Source of the DNA: Phycisphaeraceae bacterium
Lineage (GTDB): Bacteria; Planctomycetota; Phycisphaerae; Phycisphaerales; UBA1924
DNA length: 64,000 nucleotides
NCBI GenBank assembly: GCA_023898685.1
Contig: CP060234.1
Span: forward strand, 558,001-622,000
Reading direction: 5' to 3'
Shown here: positions 15,053-23,954 of the stretch, piece after piece
Layout of the letters: the number at the start of each line of letters is the position of its first letter
How positions within the stretch are numbered: the stretch's first letter is position 1
Program-made: the position numbers and the translations under genes
Notes under the pieces: generated by a model
Databases searched by the model: none
Told to the model about the DNA's origin: nothing
The model's input: the letters and a program-made list of their open reading frames with translations, nothing else

Positions 15053-18000
15053 ATGACTGAGCGATCCGCAAGATCTCTCGGGCCACCCCAATGGTGGGGT
15101 CGCGTCCTGCCCGCCGCGTGCGGGGTTGTATCCACCTTGCTTGGTGGGACGGTCATCGCCGGGTGGCACACTGGTAACTACCACGTCGTGCAGATCCACC
15201 CAGCTCTGGGGGCAATGCAATACAACACGGCACTGGGGTTCGTGCTGTGTGGGGTGGCGCTCACCGGGTTGGCTTTCGGTCGCCGGCTGCTGGCGATCGT
15301 GCCGTCGGCGCTGGCCGCGCTGCTCGGCGTGCTGACCCTGTCCGAGTACATCTTCCGAGTTGATCTGGGGATCGACGAACTCCTGATGGCCCAGCCCATC
15401 ACGGACGGTGTCTCTCACCTCGGCCGAATGGCGCCGAACACCGCGCTCTGCTTCGCGCTCACCGGGGCAGGCATCGTGAGCGGCGTGGTATGGAAGCGCG
15501 CGGCGCCGTGGCCCCATCTGCTTGGCGGGATCGTCGCCGCGCTCGCGACGGCCGCCCTGTTCGGCTACATCGGGCACGTCCCGACAGCCTATGGCTGGGG
15601 CCGAATGACCCACATGTCGGTGCATACCGCCTCGGGCTTCGTGGTCGCCGGGACCGGGCTCTACGCGGTCGCCTGGCGGTTGACGGGGTGGAGGAAGCGC
15701 ACGGCGTTCGTTCCCGTGTCCGCCGGCTTGGCCGTTTTGGTCCAGGCCGCCCTGATCTGGCAGGCCATGCAGGCCCAGGAATTGTCCGAACGCCGAACGG
15801 TCGCGGAATCGATCGCCCATGACGCGGCGGCGCATACCGAGGAGCGGCTTCGGTTCAACCTACTCGCGTTTGAGCACATGGCGGAGTTGTCGGGGGACTC
15901 GGGCGGGCTCTCGCCGGAGATCTGGACCAGAAACGCTCTACGATACCTGGAAGGGTTTCCGAGCGTTTCGGCCATCGCGCTGCTCGACAGCCACGGCGCC
16001 GAGATCATGCGGGTCACGCGCGACGCAACGCCGGACGAGCAATCGGAGCAGCCCTTCTCCGGTGCGATCAGCGACACGATCGACCGGCTCCGTAGCGATC
16101 CCTCCCTATTCGCTTGCACTTCGGGTAGGGGCTCCGGGAACCCGCCCCAGATCGTCGCGGCCTACCCGACGCCCATCGACGGAACTGATCGTCGCGATGG
16201 GTGGCTCGTCGTGTTGCTCCCCGAGCGTGCGTTTCTGGATAGGGCGTTTGAGCCCTTCGCGAGGTCATGCGCGATTATCGCCAGCGACCCCAACGAACCG
16301 CCGCCGGGATGGGCGAGTTCGACCGGCGCCTCGGACCATGCCCACGCGCTTTGCGCCCTTGACGGCGTTGCCTGGCGCCTCGATGTCGAACTAACGCCGG
16401 CCTACGCCGCGAAGCTCCATTCGGCCTGGGTTTTCGCGATTCCCACTATCGGTGTGCTGGCCGCAATCTCGCTGTCGGCGGTGCTCACGCTGCTGCAGAG
16501 GAGCAACCGGATCAGGGCCGATCAGCGTGCGTTGCTCCACGAGCTCGGGCTTCAGAAGTACGCGCTCGATGAAGCATCGATCGTCGCGATCACCGACCCG
16601 GCCGGTGTGATTACCTATGCGAACGACAAGTTCTGCGCCGTATCCGGGTACAGCCGCGAGGAGTTGATCGGGAGAACGCACAAGATCCTGAACTCGGGAC
16701 ACCACCCCAAGGCATTCTTCACGGATCTCTGGCGGACGATCGCGAACGGACGGACCTGGATGGCGGAGGTCTGCAACCGGGCCAAGGACGGGTCGCTGTA
16801 TTGGGTCGACACGACGATCGTCCCGTTCACCAATAACGCGGGCAAGATCGAGAAGTACGTCGCGATCCGGACCGACATCACCGAGCGCAAGCGTGCCAAG
16901 ACTCTGATTGAAGAGGGCCGACAGCGCGAAGAACTCGCGATCAACGCGACCGGCCTGGGGATCTGGGCTTGGCACGTCGAAACGGGTCGGGTGCGGTGGA
17001 ATGACCGGATGTTCCTTGTGTATGGCATGGCGCCGACGGATGACGGAAGCGTCTCATACGCCGACTGGCGCAGCGCCGTCGTTCCCGAAGACCTTGCGGA
17101 CCAGGAACAAGAGCTGCAGGAGGTGGCTGGCGGCCACAGGGAGCCGGGCACGCGCCGTTTCCGGATTCGCCGGCACAGCGACGGGGCGATCCGGCACGTC
17201 GAGGCCATCGACGTCGTTCGCAAAAGCGCCGCGGGGCGGATCGAATGGGTCGTGGGAACGAACTGGGACATCACCGATCGCATCCGGGCGGAGGAAGCAC
17301 TCAGACAGAAGAACGAGGAACTCGAGCGATTCGTCTATTCGGCGTCGCACGACCTCAAGAGCCCGCTCGTGACGATCCTCGGGTACTCGACCCATCTCGT
17401 TCGCGATGCCGAGCGACATGTGTTCGACGAAATCACGGGCTATGCGCAGCGGATCACGAGGGCGGCGGAGCGAATGCGTTCGTGCATCGACGACCTGCTC
17501 GCGATCAGCCGGGTAGGCAGGACGGATATCGAAATCGAGCCGGTGCGGCTCGAGGACGTGGTATGTGCCGTTCAGGAGGAGCAGGCGGCCTCGATCGAGG
17601 AGGCCGGCGTGAGCTTCGAGGTGGACCTGCAAATCGACGAGGTCATGTGCAACCGCTCCCACGTGCACCAGGTGCTGGCCAACCTGATCGGCAACGCGGT
17701 CAAGTACGGCTCGACGGCCACGCGTCCCGTGGTGTCGATCCGGAGCCGCCCGGGCGAAACGGGGCTCGTCGAGTTGGCCGTCGATGACAACGGCCACGGG
17801 ATCGACGAACGGCACGCGGACCGTGTCTTCGAGTTGTTCCAGCGACTCGACTCCGACAAGGAAGGCACCGGAGTGGGCCTGGCGCTCGTAAGGCGGATCG
17901 CGGAGCAGTATGGCGGCCGGGCCTGGACAATCGCGACACCCGGCGATGGGGGGAAGTTCCGCGTACTATTGCCGCAATGCCCCGCACAGAACCCGCATGA

Positions 18001-18076
18001 CGTGGGGCCTGGAGGATGCGATGAGCTCGTCGCCAGAGAGCAAGAGACCGGTTCGTTTTCTGCTGGTCGAGGATGA
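15053..18076 (+). CDS. Membrane PAS-PAS sensor histidine kinase
   Basis: This 1007-aa kinase has a multi-helix membrane region (about 15-235) containing three similar segments (AMQYNTALGFVLCG, RMAPNTALCFALTG, HMSVHTASGFVVAG). An extracytoplasmic sensor loop (about 255-455) follows, then a helix at about 457-480. Two PAS/PAC units lie at about 505-620 and 625-750 (DPAGVITYANDKFCAVSGYS; TDITERKRA). The HisKA domain has the phospho-accepting His about residue 766 in SASHDLKSPL. The ATPase domain shows NLIGNAVKYG (N box), VDDNGHGID (G1) and GTGVGLALVRRIAEQYGG (G2). The start has GAGG about six bases upstream. The last ~18 codons overlap the response regulator gene. The signal sensed is unknown. 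Confidence 0.92.
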   Translation: MTERSARSLGPPQWWGRVLPAACGVVSTLLGGTVIAGWHTGNYHVVQIHPALGAMQYNTALGFVLCGVALTGLAFGRRLLAIVPSALAALLGVLTLSEYIFRVDLGIDELLMAQPITDGVSHLGRMAPNTALCFALTGAGIVSGVVWKRAAPWPHLLGGIVAALATAALFGYIGHVPTAYGWGRMTHMSVHTASGFVVAGTGLYAVAWRLTGWRKRTAFVPVSAGLAVLVQAALIWQAMQAQELSERRTVAESIAHDAAAHTEERLRFNLLAFEHMAELSGDSGGLSPEIWTRNALRYLEGFPSVSAIALLDSHGAEIMRVTRDATPDEQSEQPFSGAISDTIDRLRSDPSLFACTSGRGSGNPPQIVAAYPTPIDGTDRRDGWLVVLLPERAFLDRAFEPFARSCAIIASDPNEPPPGWASSTGASDHAHALCALDGVAWRLDVELTPAYAAKLHSAWVFAIPTIGVLAAISLSAVLTLLQRSNRIRADQRALLHELGLQKYALDEASIVAITDPAGVITYANDKFCAVSGYSREELIGRTHKILNSGHHPKAFFTDLWRTIANGRTWMAEVCNRAKDGSLYWVDTTIVPFTNNAGKIEKYVAIRTDITERKRAKTLIEEGRQREELAINATGLGIWAWHVETGRVRWNDRMFLVYGMAPTDDGSVSYADWRSAVVPEDLADQEQELQEVAGGHREPGTRRFRIRRHSDGAIRHVEAIDVVRKSAAGRIEWVVGTNWDITDRIRAEEALRQKNEELERFVYSASHDLKSPLVTILGYSTHLVRDAERHVFDEITGYAQRITRAAERMRSCIDDLLAISRVGRTDIEIEPVRLEDVVCAVQEEQAASIEEAGVSFEVDLQIDEVMCNRSHVHQVLANLIGNAVKYGSTATRPVVSIRSRPGETGLVELAVDDNGHGIDERHADRVFELFQRLDSDKEGTGVGLALVRRIAEQYGGRAWTIATPGDGGKFRVLLPQCPAQNPHDVGPGGCDELVAREQETGSFSAGRG

Positions 18077-18464
18077 TGAAGATCACGCGGACCTGATCCA
18101 GCGCGCGATGCGGGAGAATCGTGTCGCCAACGAGCTGGCTCACGTGGCGGACGGTGAATCGGCCATCGCGTACCTTCAGCGCGAGGGCGAGTACGCCTCC
18201 GCCACACGCCCGGATGTGATTCTGCTGGACCTGAAGCTGCCCCGCCTCGACGGGCACGAGGTGCTGAAGAAGATCAAGGCGAATCCCGATCTCACGTCCA
18301 TTCCGGTGGTCATGCTCACCACGTCGGCGGCGGAGGTGGACAAGGCGCAGGCCTATTCACTGCACGTGAACAGCTACGTCGTGAAGCCCATTGACTTCGA
18401 TTGCTTCAACGACATCGTCCAGAATCTCAATTTCTACTGGGCGGTTGTGAACGAGGCCGTCTGA
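18021..18464 (+). CDS. Single-domain response regulator (Rcp1-like)
   Basis: This 147-aa protein is a lone receiver domain: LLVEDDEDHADLIQRAM (acidic pocket), DVILLDLKLPRLDG (phospho-acceptor Asp), VVMLTTSA (Thr) and SYVVKPIDFD (Lys-Pro). It matches the receiver subtype found beside phytochrome-like kinases, which signals by protein-protein contact and has no DNA-binding part. ATG 18021 is chosen because GGAGGA lies just upstream. The gene begins 56 bases inside the end of the kinase gene in another frame, so the two form a coupled two-component pair. Confidence 0.92.
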   Translation: MSSSPESKRPVRFLLVEDDEDHADLIQRAMRENRVANELAHVADGESAIAYLQREGEYASATRPDVILLDLKLPRLDGHEVLKKIKANPDLTSIPVVMLTTSAAEVDKAQAYSLHVNSYVVKPIDFDCFNDIVQNLNFYWAVVNEAV

Positions 18465-18826
18465 CGGCCGAATCCGGACCCGGTATTCTCGATCGGGCGC
18501 CATAGCCGTGGAAACCGGCACGCAGGATTCGGCCGTGCGCCACGGCGGCGACGGCGCTCTGCAGAACACACCCGACGGGGCGCCACGACTCGCCGTTTTC
18601 GGCGCAGTCGTGTCATCGCCCGAAGGACGATGTTCTTCCAAAGGCGCTGCTGCGCCGAGGACGGCGAGCGGTGGCACCCTCGGATGGACGTGCGAGCGCG
18701 CGTTTTCAACAGAGCACGGAGACGATCGTGGCAGGCGAGCGCCGGATTCACAGCGGGCGCTCCGGGGGAACGACGACGGGGGGCTTTCGCCCCCCGTCGG
18801 TGATGAGGTTCAGATCAGGGCCGGGG
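18465..18826. other. Intergenic region, no gene seen
   Basis: No convincing coding frame is present. It holds two hairpins. One, at 18584-18612, has a 12-bp stem with one bulged C and a TTTT loop, and could end the kinase/regulator transcript. The other, at 18774-18799, is listed separately as a terminator of the convergent gene. The rest is unremarkable. Confidence 0.6.
18774..18799 (-). terminator. Strong hairpin after the fused LamG gene
   Basis: A perfect 11-bp GC-rich stem (18774-18784 with 18789-18799) with a 4-nt loop begins 28 bases beyond the stop of the minus-strand gene ending at 18827. It has no T tract on either strand, so it is an I-shaped hairpin terminator candidate. Confidence 0.6.
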
Positions 18827-20443
18827 TCAAGGGCAGCCGGCGTCGACGTCGCCGATGATCTGGAGCACGTCGTCCGCGTCGGCGTCGCCGTCGCCGTCCA
18901 CGTCGGACGGGCAGTCCGGCAGGCCGAGGAACTCGTTGGGGGTCAGGGCGGCGGCCGTGACGCGGAGATCGTCGATCACCGCGTTCAGGTTGTCCACCGG
19001 GTTGCCGTCCCAGAAGCCGCGCCCGACCGAATAGAACTGGCTGAACGGGTCGGTGACCGCCATGATGTTGTCCACGTCGGTGACCTGGCTCTCCAGCTTG
19101 CTGTTGATGTAGAGGGACAGTGTGCGTGCGGTCGCGTCATAGACCGCCGCGACGTGGTACCACTGCCCCGGGGCGGCGACGGTCTGCGACACCGCGCCGG
19201 TGCGGACCTCGGTGTACGTGCCGTCGCCGTTGTCGATCCAGCCAATCCGGTAGTCGCAGCGGAAGTGGTTGTCCGACATCTTCTGGAAGTAGAGATCGGC
19301 GCCCGCGCCGCGGAGATCGAGCAGGTCGCGGTCTCGGCCGAGAATCGTCTGGTAGCCGCCGGTGTCGGCGAACTTGATGAACGTCTCGATTGTCCAATCT
19401 CCGCCGGCGAGCTCGAACGCGTCGCCCTCGACCTCGAGGTAGCCGAAGCCGGGCGAGAAATCACCCGAGACCGTCGTCGCGGGGGCGTTCGCGCGGCGGT
19501 CGGTCGAGCCCGGGACGTCGGCGCTGCCCACGGGAAGCTCCGCCGTCGTGGCGGCGTAGCCGAACCAGAAGTTGCCGTGCTCGTCGACAAAGTCGATGTT
19601 CGACCCGACGGTCTGATCCTCGAAATCAATCAGGCTGAGGATGTCGCCCGGGTTGGGGTTGCCGGTGGGCGCGTCGCACCCGCCCTCGTCGTACACGCCG
19701 AGGTAGTCGAGCAGGTCGAAGAAGTCGGCCGACAGGTCGCCGTTGTAGTCGTTGCCGCAGGCATCGGCGGTCTTGACGATCTGGAAGCCCGCGATGCCGG
19801 CCCACTGGTCCTCGTCGCGCATCTGGACCTGGATGGTCTGCGTGTGGCCGAGGAGGCCGCTGAAGACGGCGTAGTTCGCGGTGGTCGCGTACGTCCCGGC
19901 GGTGTCGGTCGTCTGGGCCAGGACCGCGTCGGCGCCCGACACGCTCGCCGGGCCGACGGTGTTGAACGAGTAGGTCGTGGTGCCGTCGGTGATGTCGCCC
20001 GCACGCCCCGCGACGTCGGACGAGAAGTAGACGATGATGTCGTACTGCCCGTATGGGATGTCGCTCAGCGCGACCTCGGAGTAGGTGATCGGCGGGCCCC
20101 AGGGGGCGTAGCCGGCGTTGAGATAGCCGTTGAGCAGCTCGCGGTTGTAGGTGCCGTCCGAGTCCGGTCCGGGGTTGGCGGGGGTCGGTTCGTTGACGGT
20201 CCAGCTGTTGAACGACGAGTAGGTGATGTCGAGCGTTGTCGCAGTGCCCGTGTCGTCGATCAGGTCGGTCACCGGGTTGTCAGGCCAGGTGTTGTTCCAG
20301 TTGGCGACCGAGACCACGCCGGCGAAATGATCGGCCCCGGTGACCGTGCCGTAGCGGTCGTAGTTCCAGCTCACCACGTCGGCCTGCGCCACCCCCGCGA
20401 GGGTGGTGAGAACGGCGGCACTCAGAATCGTGTATCGCGGCAT
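18827..20443 (-). CDS. Secreted two-cargo protein: PEP-CTERM-cargo-like domain + LamG, with two dockerin-like modules
   Basis: This 538-aa protein has a signal peptide (MPRYTILSAAVLTTLAGVAQA). Residues about 22-220 closely match the cargo domain of the divergent 243-aa gene at 21025 (shared blocks include DGTYNRELL, GPPITYSEVA and VIVYFSSDVAGRAGD or close variants). A dockerin-like module follows (about 224-255, NDYNGDLSADFFDLLDYL...GGC). Then comes a LamG-like domain (about 265-500) matching the gene at 34814 (IDFEDQTVGS, GYQTILGRDRDLL), and a second dockerin-like tail ending DAGCP. It thus looks like two complete secreted proteins joined. ATG 20443 has AGGAG upstream. A LacI-type operator lies at 20660-20675. 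Binding or structural role inferred; no catalytic motif seen. Confidence 0.85.
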   Translation of the reverse strand: MPRYTILSAAVLTTLAGVAQADVVSWNYDRYGTVTGADHFAGVVSVANWNNTWPDNPVTDLIDDTGTATTLDITYSSFNSWTVNEPTPANPGPDSDGTYNRELLNGYLNAGYAPWGPPITYSEVALSDIPYGQYDIIVYFSSDVAGRAGDITDGTTTYSFNTVGPASVSGADAVLAQTTDTAGTYATTANYAVFSGLLGHTQTIQVQMRDEDQWAGIAGFQIVKTADACGNDYNGDLSADFFDLLDYLGVYDEGGCDAPTGNPNPGDILSLIDFEDQTVGSNIDFVDEHGNFWFGYAATTAELPVGSADVPGSTDRRANAPATTVSGDFSPGFGYLEVEGDAFELAGGDWTIETFIKFADTGGYQTILGRDRDLLDLRGAGADLYFQKMSDNHFRCDYRIGWIDNGDGTYTEVRTGAVSQTVAAPGQWYHVAAVYDATARTLSLYINSKLESQVTDVDNIMAVTDPFSQFYSVGRGFWDGNPVDNLNAVIDDLRVTAAALTPNEFLGLPDCPSDVDGDGDADADDVLQIIGDVDAGCP

Positions 20444-20659
20444 CGCTGACTCCTGTGTGTTCAAGCCCTGTCGGGACTCTCCATCAACTCCGGTCGATTC
20501 TCAGCCCACCGAGCGGCGTTCGTCAATCGGATCGGCTCCGGCCGATCCCGCTGCCCACATCGCTCGGCGCTGCGTCGCTCCATCGCGTCCGGCCCGCTCG
20601 CGTGGCCGGTGTCTGTGCAACTCCAGCCTGGACTCCACCAATCCACGAAACGGCCCCAT

Positions 20660-20675
20660 AGGCAATCGCTTAACA
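20660..20675 (-). promoter_or_regulatory. LacI-type operator, site A
   Basis: On the minus strand this reads TGTTAAGCGATTGCCT, one of four close matches to TGTYAANCGNTTGCCT in the window. The central AANCGNTT is the classic LacI-family core with a CpG in the middle. It is about 220 bases upstream of the gene starting at 20443. A TTGCAA (20699-20704) followed by a weak -10 sits just upstream in that direction. Confidence 0.7.
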
Positions 20676-20903
20676 ATGATCTCAAACCACGGGTCCAATT
20701 GCAAGGGTCATTCGACCAGATTGTGCGAGAATTCGAGCGGGTGTTGAGGAATCCGCTTCGACTTACCGGCCACATACAGAACTCATGATCGTGATCGTCA
20801 GCAGACCGAGGGTCGCTCGACACCAGTCAAATGTACGGTATCTGAGCGATTCAGTTCTGCGGCTGCAGGAGCACAGAAGTCCGGCTATTCCCCGTTTCGA
20901 GGC

Positions 20904-20932
20904 TTGCATTGGGGGTTCGGACGCGGTATCTT
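20904..20932 (+). promoter_or_regulatory. Sigma-70-like promoter of the PEP-CTERM gene
   Basis: TTGCAT (20904-20909), a 17-base spacer and TATCTT (20927-20932) form a good promoter. The start of transcription would fall near 20939, at the first base of operator B, giving a leader of about 85 bases. Confidence 0.6.
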
Positions 20933-20938
20933 GCGCCT

Positions 20939-20954
20939 TGTCAATCGCTTGCCT
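20939..20954 (+). promoter_or_regulatory. LacI-type operator, site B
   Basis: The plus strand reads TGTCAATCGCTTGCCT. It begins seven bases after the -10 hexamer, across the expected transcription start, where a repressor would block initiation. Confidence 0.75.
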
Positions 20955-21024
20955 TAAGGTTGGCGGACAGCGCCTGTGGGCAACGGAGAGAGAGCTTTGA
21001 ACCGAAGTACCAGAGGAGACTGAG

Positions 21025-21756
21025 ATGAAGAGCATGATTCTGGTCGCGGCGGGCGCGACGACGTTGGCGGCCACGGCGCAAGCCTCGGTCGTCAGCTGGT
21101 GCTGGGACGACTGGGGCACGGTCACGGGCCCAGACCAGTACGCCGGCGTTGTGTCGGCCGCCAACTGGAACAACTCCTGGCCGACCTACCAGACCACCGA
21201 CCTGTTCGACTCGAGCGGCGCGGCCACGACGCTGGACCTCGGCTGGGCCAGCTTCAACTCGTGGAACATCTCGGGCGCCGCGGTGCACCCGGGCCAGGAC
21301 GCCGACGGGACCTACAACAGGGAACTGCTGCACGGCTACCTCAACGCGGGCTATGCCGACTGGGGCCCGCCGATCACCTACTCCGAGGTCGCGATCAGCG
21401 AGATCCCCTATACGGTCTACAACGTCATCGTCTACTTCTCGTCCGACGTCGCGGGAAGGGCGGGCGACGTGACCGACGGAACGACGACCTACTCGTTCAA
21501 CACCGTTGGCCCCGACAGCGTGAGCGGCCCCGACGCGATGTTCGCGCAGACCACAGACACCGCGGGCACGTACGCCACGACAGCCAACTACGCGATCTTC
21601 GCCGGGCTGACGGGCGACGCGCAGACGATCCAACTCCAGATGCGCGACACCGACGCGTGGGGTGGCATCGCCGGCTTCCAGGTCGTCGAGGTCCCGGCCC
21701 CGGCCTCGCTGGGCCTGCTGGGCTTCGGCCTGTTCGTCGGGCGGCGTCGGCACTGA
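21025..21756 (+). CDS. PEP-CTERM sorting-domain secreted protein
   Basis: This 243-aa exported protein has a signal peptide (MKSMILVAAGATTLAATAQA) and one beta-rich cargo domain of unknown function (about 21-222). It closes with a PEP-CTERM signal: VPAPAS, a hydrophobic stretch LGLLGFGLFVG and the basic end RRRH. Such signals are processed by an exosortase and place the protein at the cell surface. The cargo domain is shared, with long identical blocks, with the first half of the divergent 538-aa protein, which uses a dockerin-like module instead. GAGGAG precedes ATG 21025. Operator B and a strong promoter lie upstream, and a textbook terminator lies downstream, so it is a single-gene unit. 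Confidence 0.85.
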   Translation: MKSMILVAAGATTLAATAQASVVSWCWDDWGTVTGPDQYAGVVSAANWNNSWPTYQTTDLFDSSGAATTLDLGWASFNSWNISGAAVHPGQDADGTYNRELLHGYLNAGYADWGPPITYSEVAISEIPYTVYNVIVYFSSDVAGRAGDVTDGTTTYSFNTVGPDSVSGPDAMFAQTTDTAGTYATTANYAIFAGLTGDAQTIQLQMRDTDAWGGIAGFQVVEVPAPASLGLLGFGLFVGRRRH

Positions 21757-21783
21757 GCGGCCGGCGTGGGAATGCACTTCCTG

Positions 21784-21821
21784 ACGGGTCACGGGGCGAG
21801 GCACCCGTGACCCGTTTTTTT
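21784..21821 (+). terminator. Intrinsic terminator of the PEP-CTERM gene
   Basis: A perfect 12-bp stem (21784-21795 with 21804-21815) with an 8-nt loop is followed by a run of seven T (21815-21821). It starts 28 bases after the stop. Confidence 0.9.
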
Positions 21822-21947
21822 AGCACGGATTGCGGATCCCGGGCCGAGACGGCTCCGATCCATGTGCATACGACCACCTGATCTGCTGACCGATCCGTCC
21901 CGGCTCGCCGCGCACGTCGGACCGGGCTCCACACAGGGAATAGAACG

Positions 21948-23930
21948 ATGACGCGTCCACTCTCCCGGCCCCGGATCTCGATCCCGGTTTTCGCGTCCGC
22001 CGCGGCCCTGACCGGCGCCAGCGCGCAGGACTTCACCACCTTCGCCCCGACGCCCCCGATGGGGTGGAACAGCTGGGACTGCTACGGCTCGTCGGTGGTC
22101 GAGTCGGAGGTGCGGGCCAACGCGGACTACATGGCGGCGAATCTGAAGGAGTTCGGCTGGGAGTACATCATCGTCGACATCCGGTGGTACATCGGCAACC
22201 CGGGCGACCACTGGTACAACACGAGCAACCCCGTGGTGCACCTCGACGCTAACGGGCGGATCCTGCCCGCGCCCAACCGGTTCCCCTCGGCCGACGGGGG
22301 CAACGGGGTCAACCTGGGCTTCAAGCCGCTGGCGGACTATGTGCACTCGCTCGGGCTGAAGTTCGGCGTGCACATGATGCGCGGGATCAAGCAGGAGGCG
22401 TGGAACCAGAACCTGCCGATCGCCGGTTCGTCGTTCAGAACGCGCGACATCGTGCGGAACACCTGGGACAGCGGGCAGACCGACACCGGCGCCGCGTGGC
22501 TGCACGACTGCTACGGGATGGACAAGACCGACGAGGCCCAGGCCTATTACAACTCGCTGTTCAACCTCTACGCCGAGTGGGGGGTCGACTACGTCAAGGT
22601 CGACGACATGCTGCGGGACTACTCGCACCCGAACGATTCCTACTACGCCGACGAGATCGAGATGATCCGGGCGGCGATCGACCAGACCGGCCGGCCAATG
22701 GTGTTGAGCCTGTCGCCGGGCGACGCGCCGCTCGAGCACGGCGCGCACACGAAGCAATACGCCAACATGTGGCGGATCACCAACGACCTCTGGGACGACT
22801 GGAGCCCCCTCTACGTCATGTTCCAGCGGGCGTATGAGTGGACGCCCTTCCGCGGCGACGGCACCTGGCCCGACAACGACATGCTCCCGCTGGGGCACCT
22901 CGGCATCCGGGCGCACGTGGGCGGCGACCGCATGTCGAACCTGACCCACGACGAGCAGCGGACGCTGATGACGCTCTGGTTCATGTCGCGCTCGCCGCTG
23001 ATGTTCGGCGGCGACATGCCCACCAACGACGCGTTCACGCTCTCGCTGATGAACAACCCCGAGGCGCTCGCGGTCAACCAGGCGAGCAGCAACAACCGGC
23101 AGGTGTTCCGCGTCAACGACAAGGTCGCCTGGGCGGCCGATGCGCCGGACGGCGGAACATACCTGGGCGTGTTCAATCTCGACGATTCCTCGGAGGGATT
23201 CGCGGCGCTGCTCGCTCAGGCCGGATTCCTGAGCGGCCTGATCACCGCATCCACGCCGGGCCACGCGACCGCGATCAACGCCGACGTCACGGGGGCCGAC
23301 CGGCTGTTCCTCCTGGTGGATGCGGGCGACGGCTCGGGCCCTGACCCGGACGTGTTCGACTACGACTGGGCCGACTGGGTGAACATGCAGCTCAGCGGCC
23401 CGGGCGTGCCGACGATCTCGCTGACCGATCTCACGTGGACGACCGCCACGAGCGGCTGGCAGGGGCCGCGAGTCGGGCTCAACTGCGAAGGCAACGGCCC
23501 GCTTCTGATCAACGGCACGACCTACGCCGACGGCATCGGCACCCACGCGCAGTCGATCATCGAGTATCCGTTGCCGGCCGGCTACACCACGCTGACCGGT
23601 CTGGCGGGCCTGGACGACGCTGGCGTTGGGCAGCCCGGCGCGACATCATCCGTGCGGTTCGCGGTCGCGGCGCTGACGGGGCTGTCCGCCCAGTCGGTCG
23701 ACGTCAATCTCGCCGACCTCGGCTACGCCGGCGACGTCGACATCCGCGACCTCTGGAATCGGGTCGATATGGGCACCTTCCAGGGCGTCTTCTCGACGGA
23801 GCTGGCCCCGCACGCCTCGGCGTTGTACCACATCAACCACTGCCGGTTCGACCTCGACGGGGACGGGGAGGCCGATTCCACCGACGTGCTTCTCTTCATC
23901 GATGACGTGCAGAACTGCGCGTCGAACTAG
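21948..23930 (+). CDS. Secreted GH27 alpha-galactosidase with NPCBM-like and dockerin-like C-terminus
   Basis: This 660-aa protein has a signal peptide to about residue 27 (TGASAQ). Residues about 34-430 are a GH27 catalytic domain: TPPMGWNSWDCYGSSV is the family N-terminal signature, YVKVDDM carries the predicted nucleophile Asp219, and MWRITNDLWDDW carries the predicted acid/base Asp280. Residues about 475-600 resemble an NPCBM carbohydrate-binding domain (YADGIGTHAQSIIEYPL). The end holds one dockerin-like calcium loop (DLDGDGEADSTDVLLFI), but it closes with NCASN instead of GCP. Expected action: release of terminal alpha-galactose outside the cytoplasm. It converges with the DUF1593 gene, only 24 bases away. 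Confidence 0.9.
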   Translation: MTRPLSRPRISIPVFASAAALTGASAQDFTTFAPTPPMGWNSWDCYGSSVVESEVRANADYMAANLKEFGWEYIIVDIRWYIGNPGDHWYNTSNPVVHLDANGRILPAPNRFPSADGGNGVNLGFKPLADYVHSLGLKFGVHMMRGIKQEAWNQNLPIAGSSFRTRDIVRNTWDSGQTDTGAAWLHDCYGMDKTDEAQAYYNSLFNLYAEWGVDYVKVDDMLRDYSHPNDSYYADEIEMIRAAIDQTGRPMVLSLSPGDAPLEHGAHTKQYANMWRITNDLWDDWSPLYVMFQRAYEWTPFRGDGTWPDNDMLPLGHLGIRAHVGGDRMSNLTHDEQRTLMTLWFMSRSPLMFGGDMPTNDAFTLSLMNNPEALAVNQASSNNRQVFRVNDKVAWAADAPDGGTYLGVFNLDDSSEGFAALLAQAGFLSGLITASTPGHATAINADVTGADRLFLLVDAGDGSGPDPDVFDYDWADWVNMQLSGPGVPTISLTDLTWTTATSGWQGPRVGLNCEGNGPLLINGTTYADGIGTHAQSIIEYPLPAGYTTLTGLAGLDDAGVGQPGATSSVRFAVAALTGLSAQSVDVNLADLGYAGDVDIRDLWNRVDMGTFQGVFSTELAPHASALYHINHCRFDLDGDGEADSTDVLLFIDDVQNCASN

Positions 23931-23954
23931 CAGGGCGGATCGGTTCGAATCGCC

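Larger units (their letters stand above)
20444..21024. other. Divergent regulatory region between two related secreted-protein genes
   Basis: This 581-base gap has no coding frame that I support. It carries two copies of a 16-bp LacI-type operator (20660-20675, 20939-20954), one for each divergent gene, and a good sigma-70-like promoter for the rightward gene. Its middle part (about 20680-20840) is more AT-rich than the surroundings. The two divergent genes share a cargo domain, so this is a paired control region. Confidence 0.65.
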
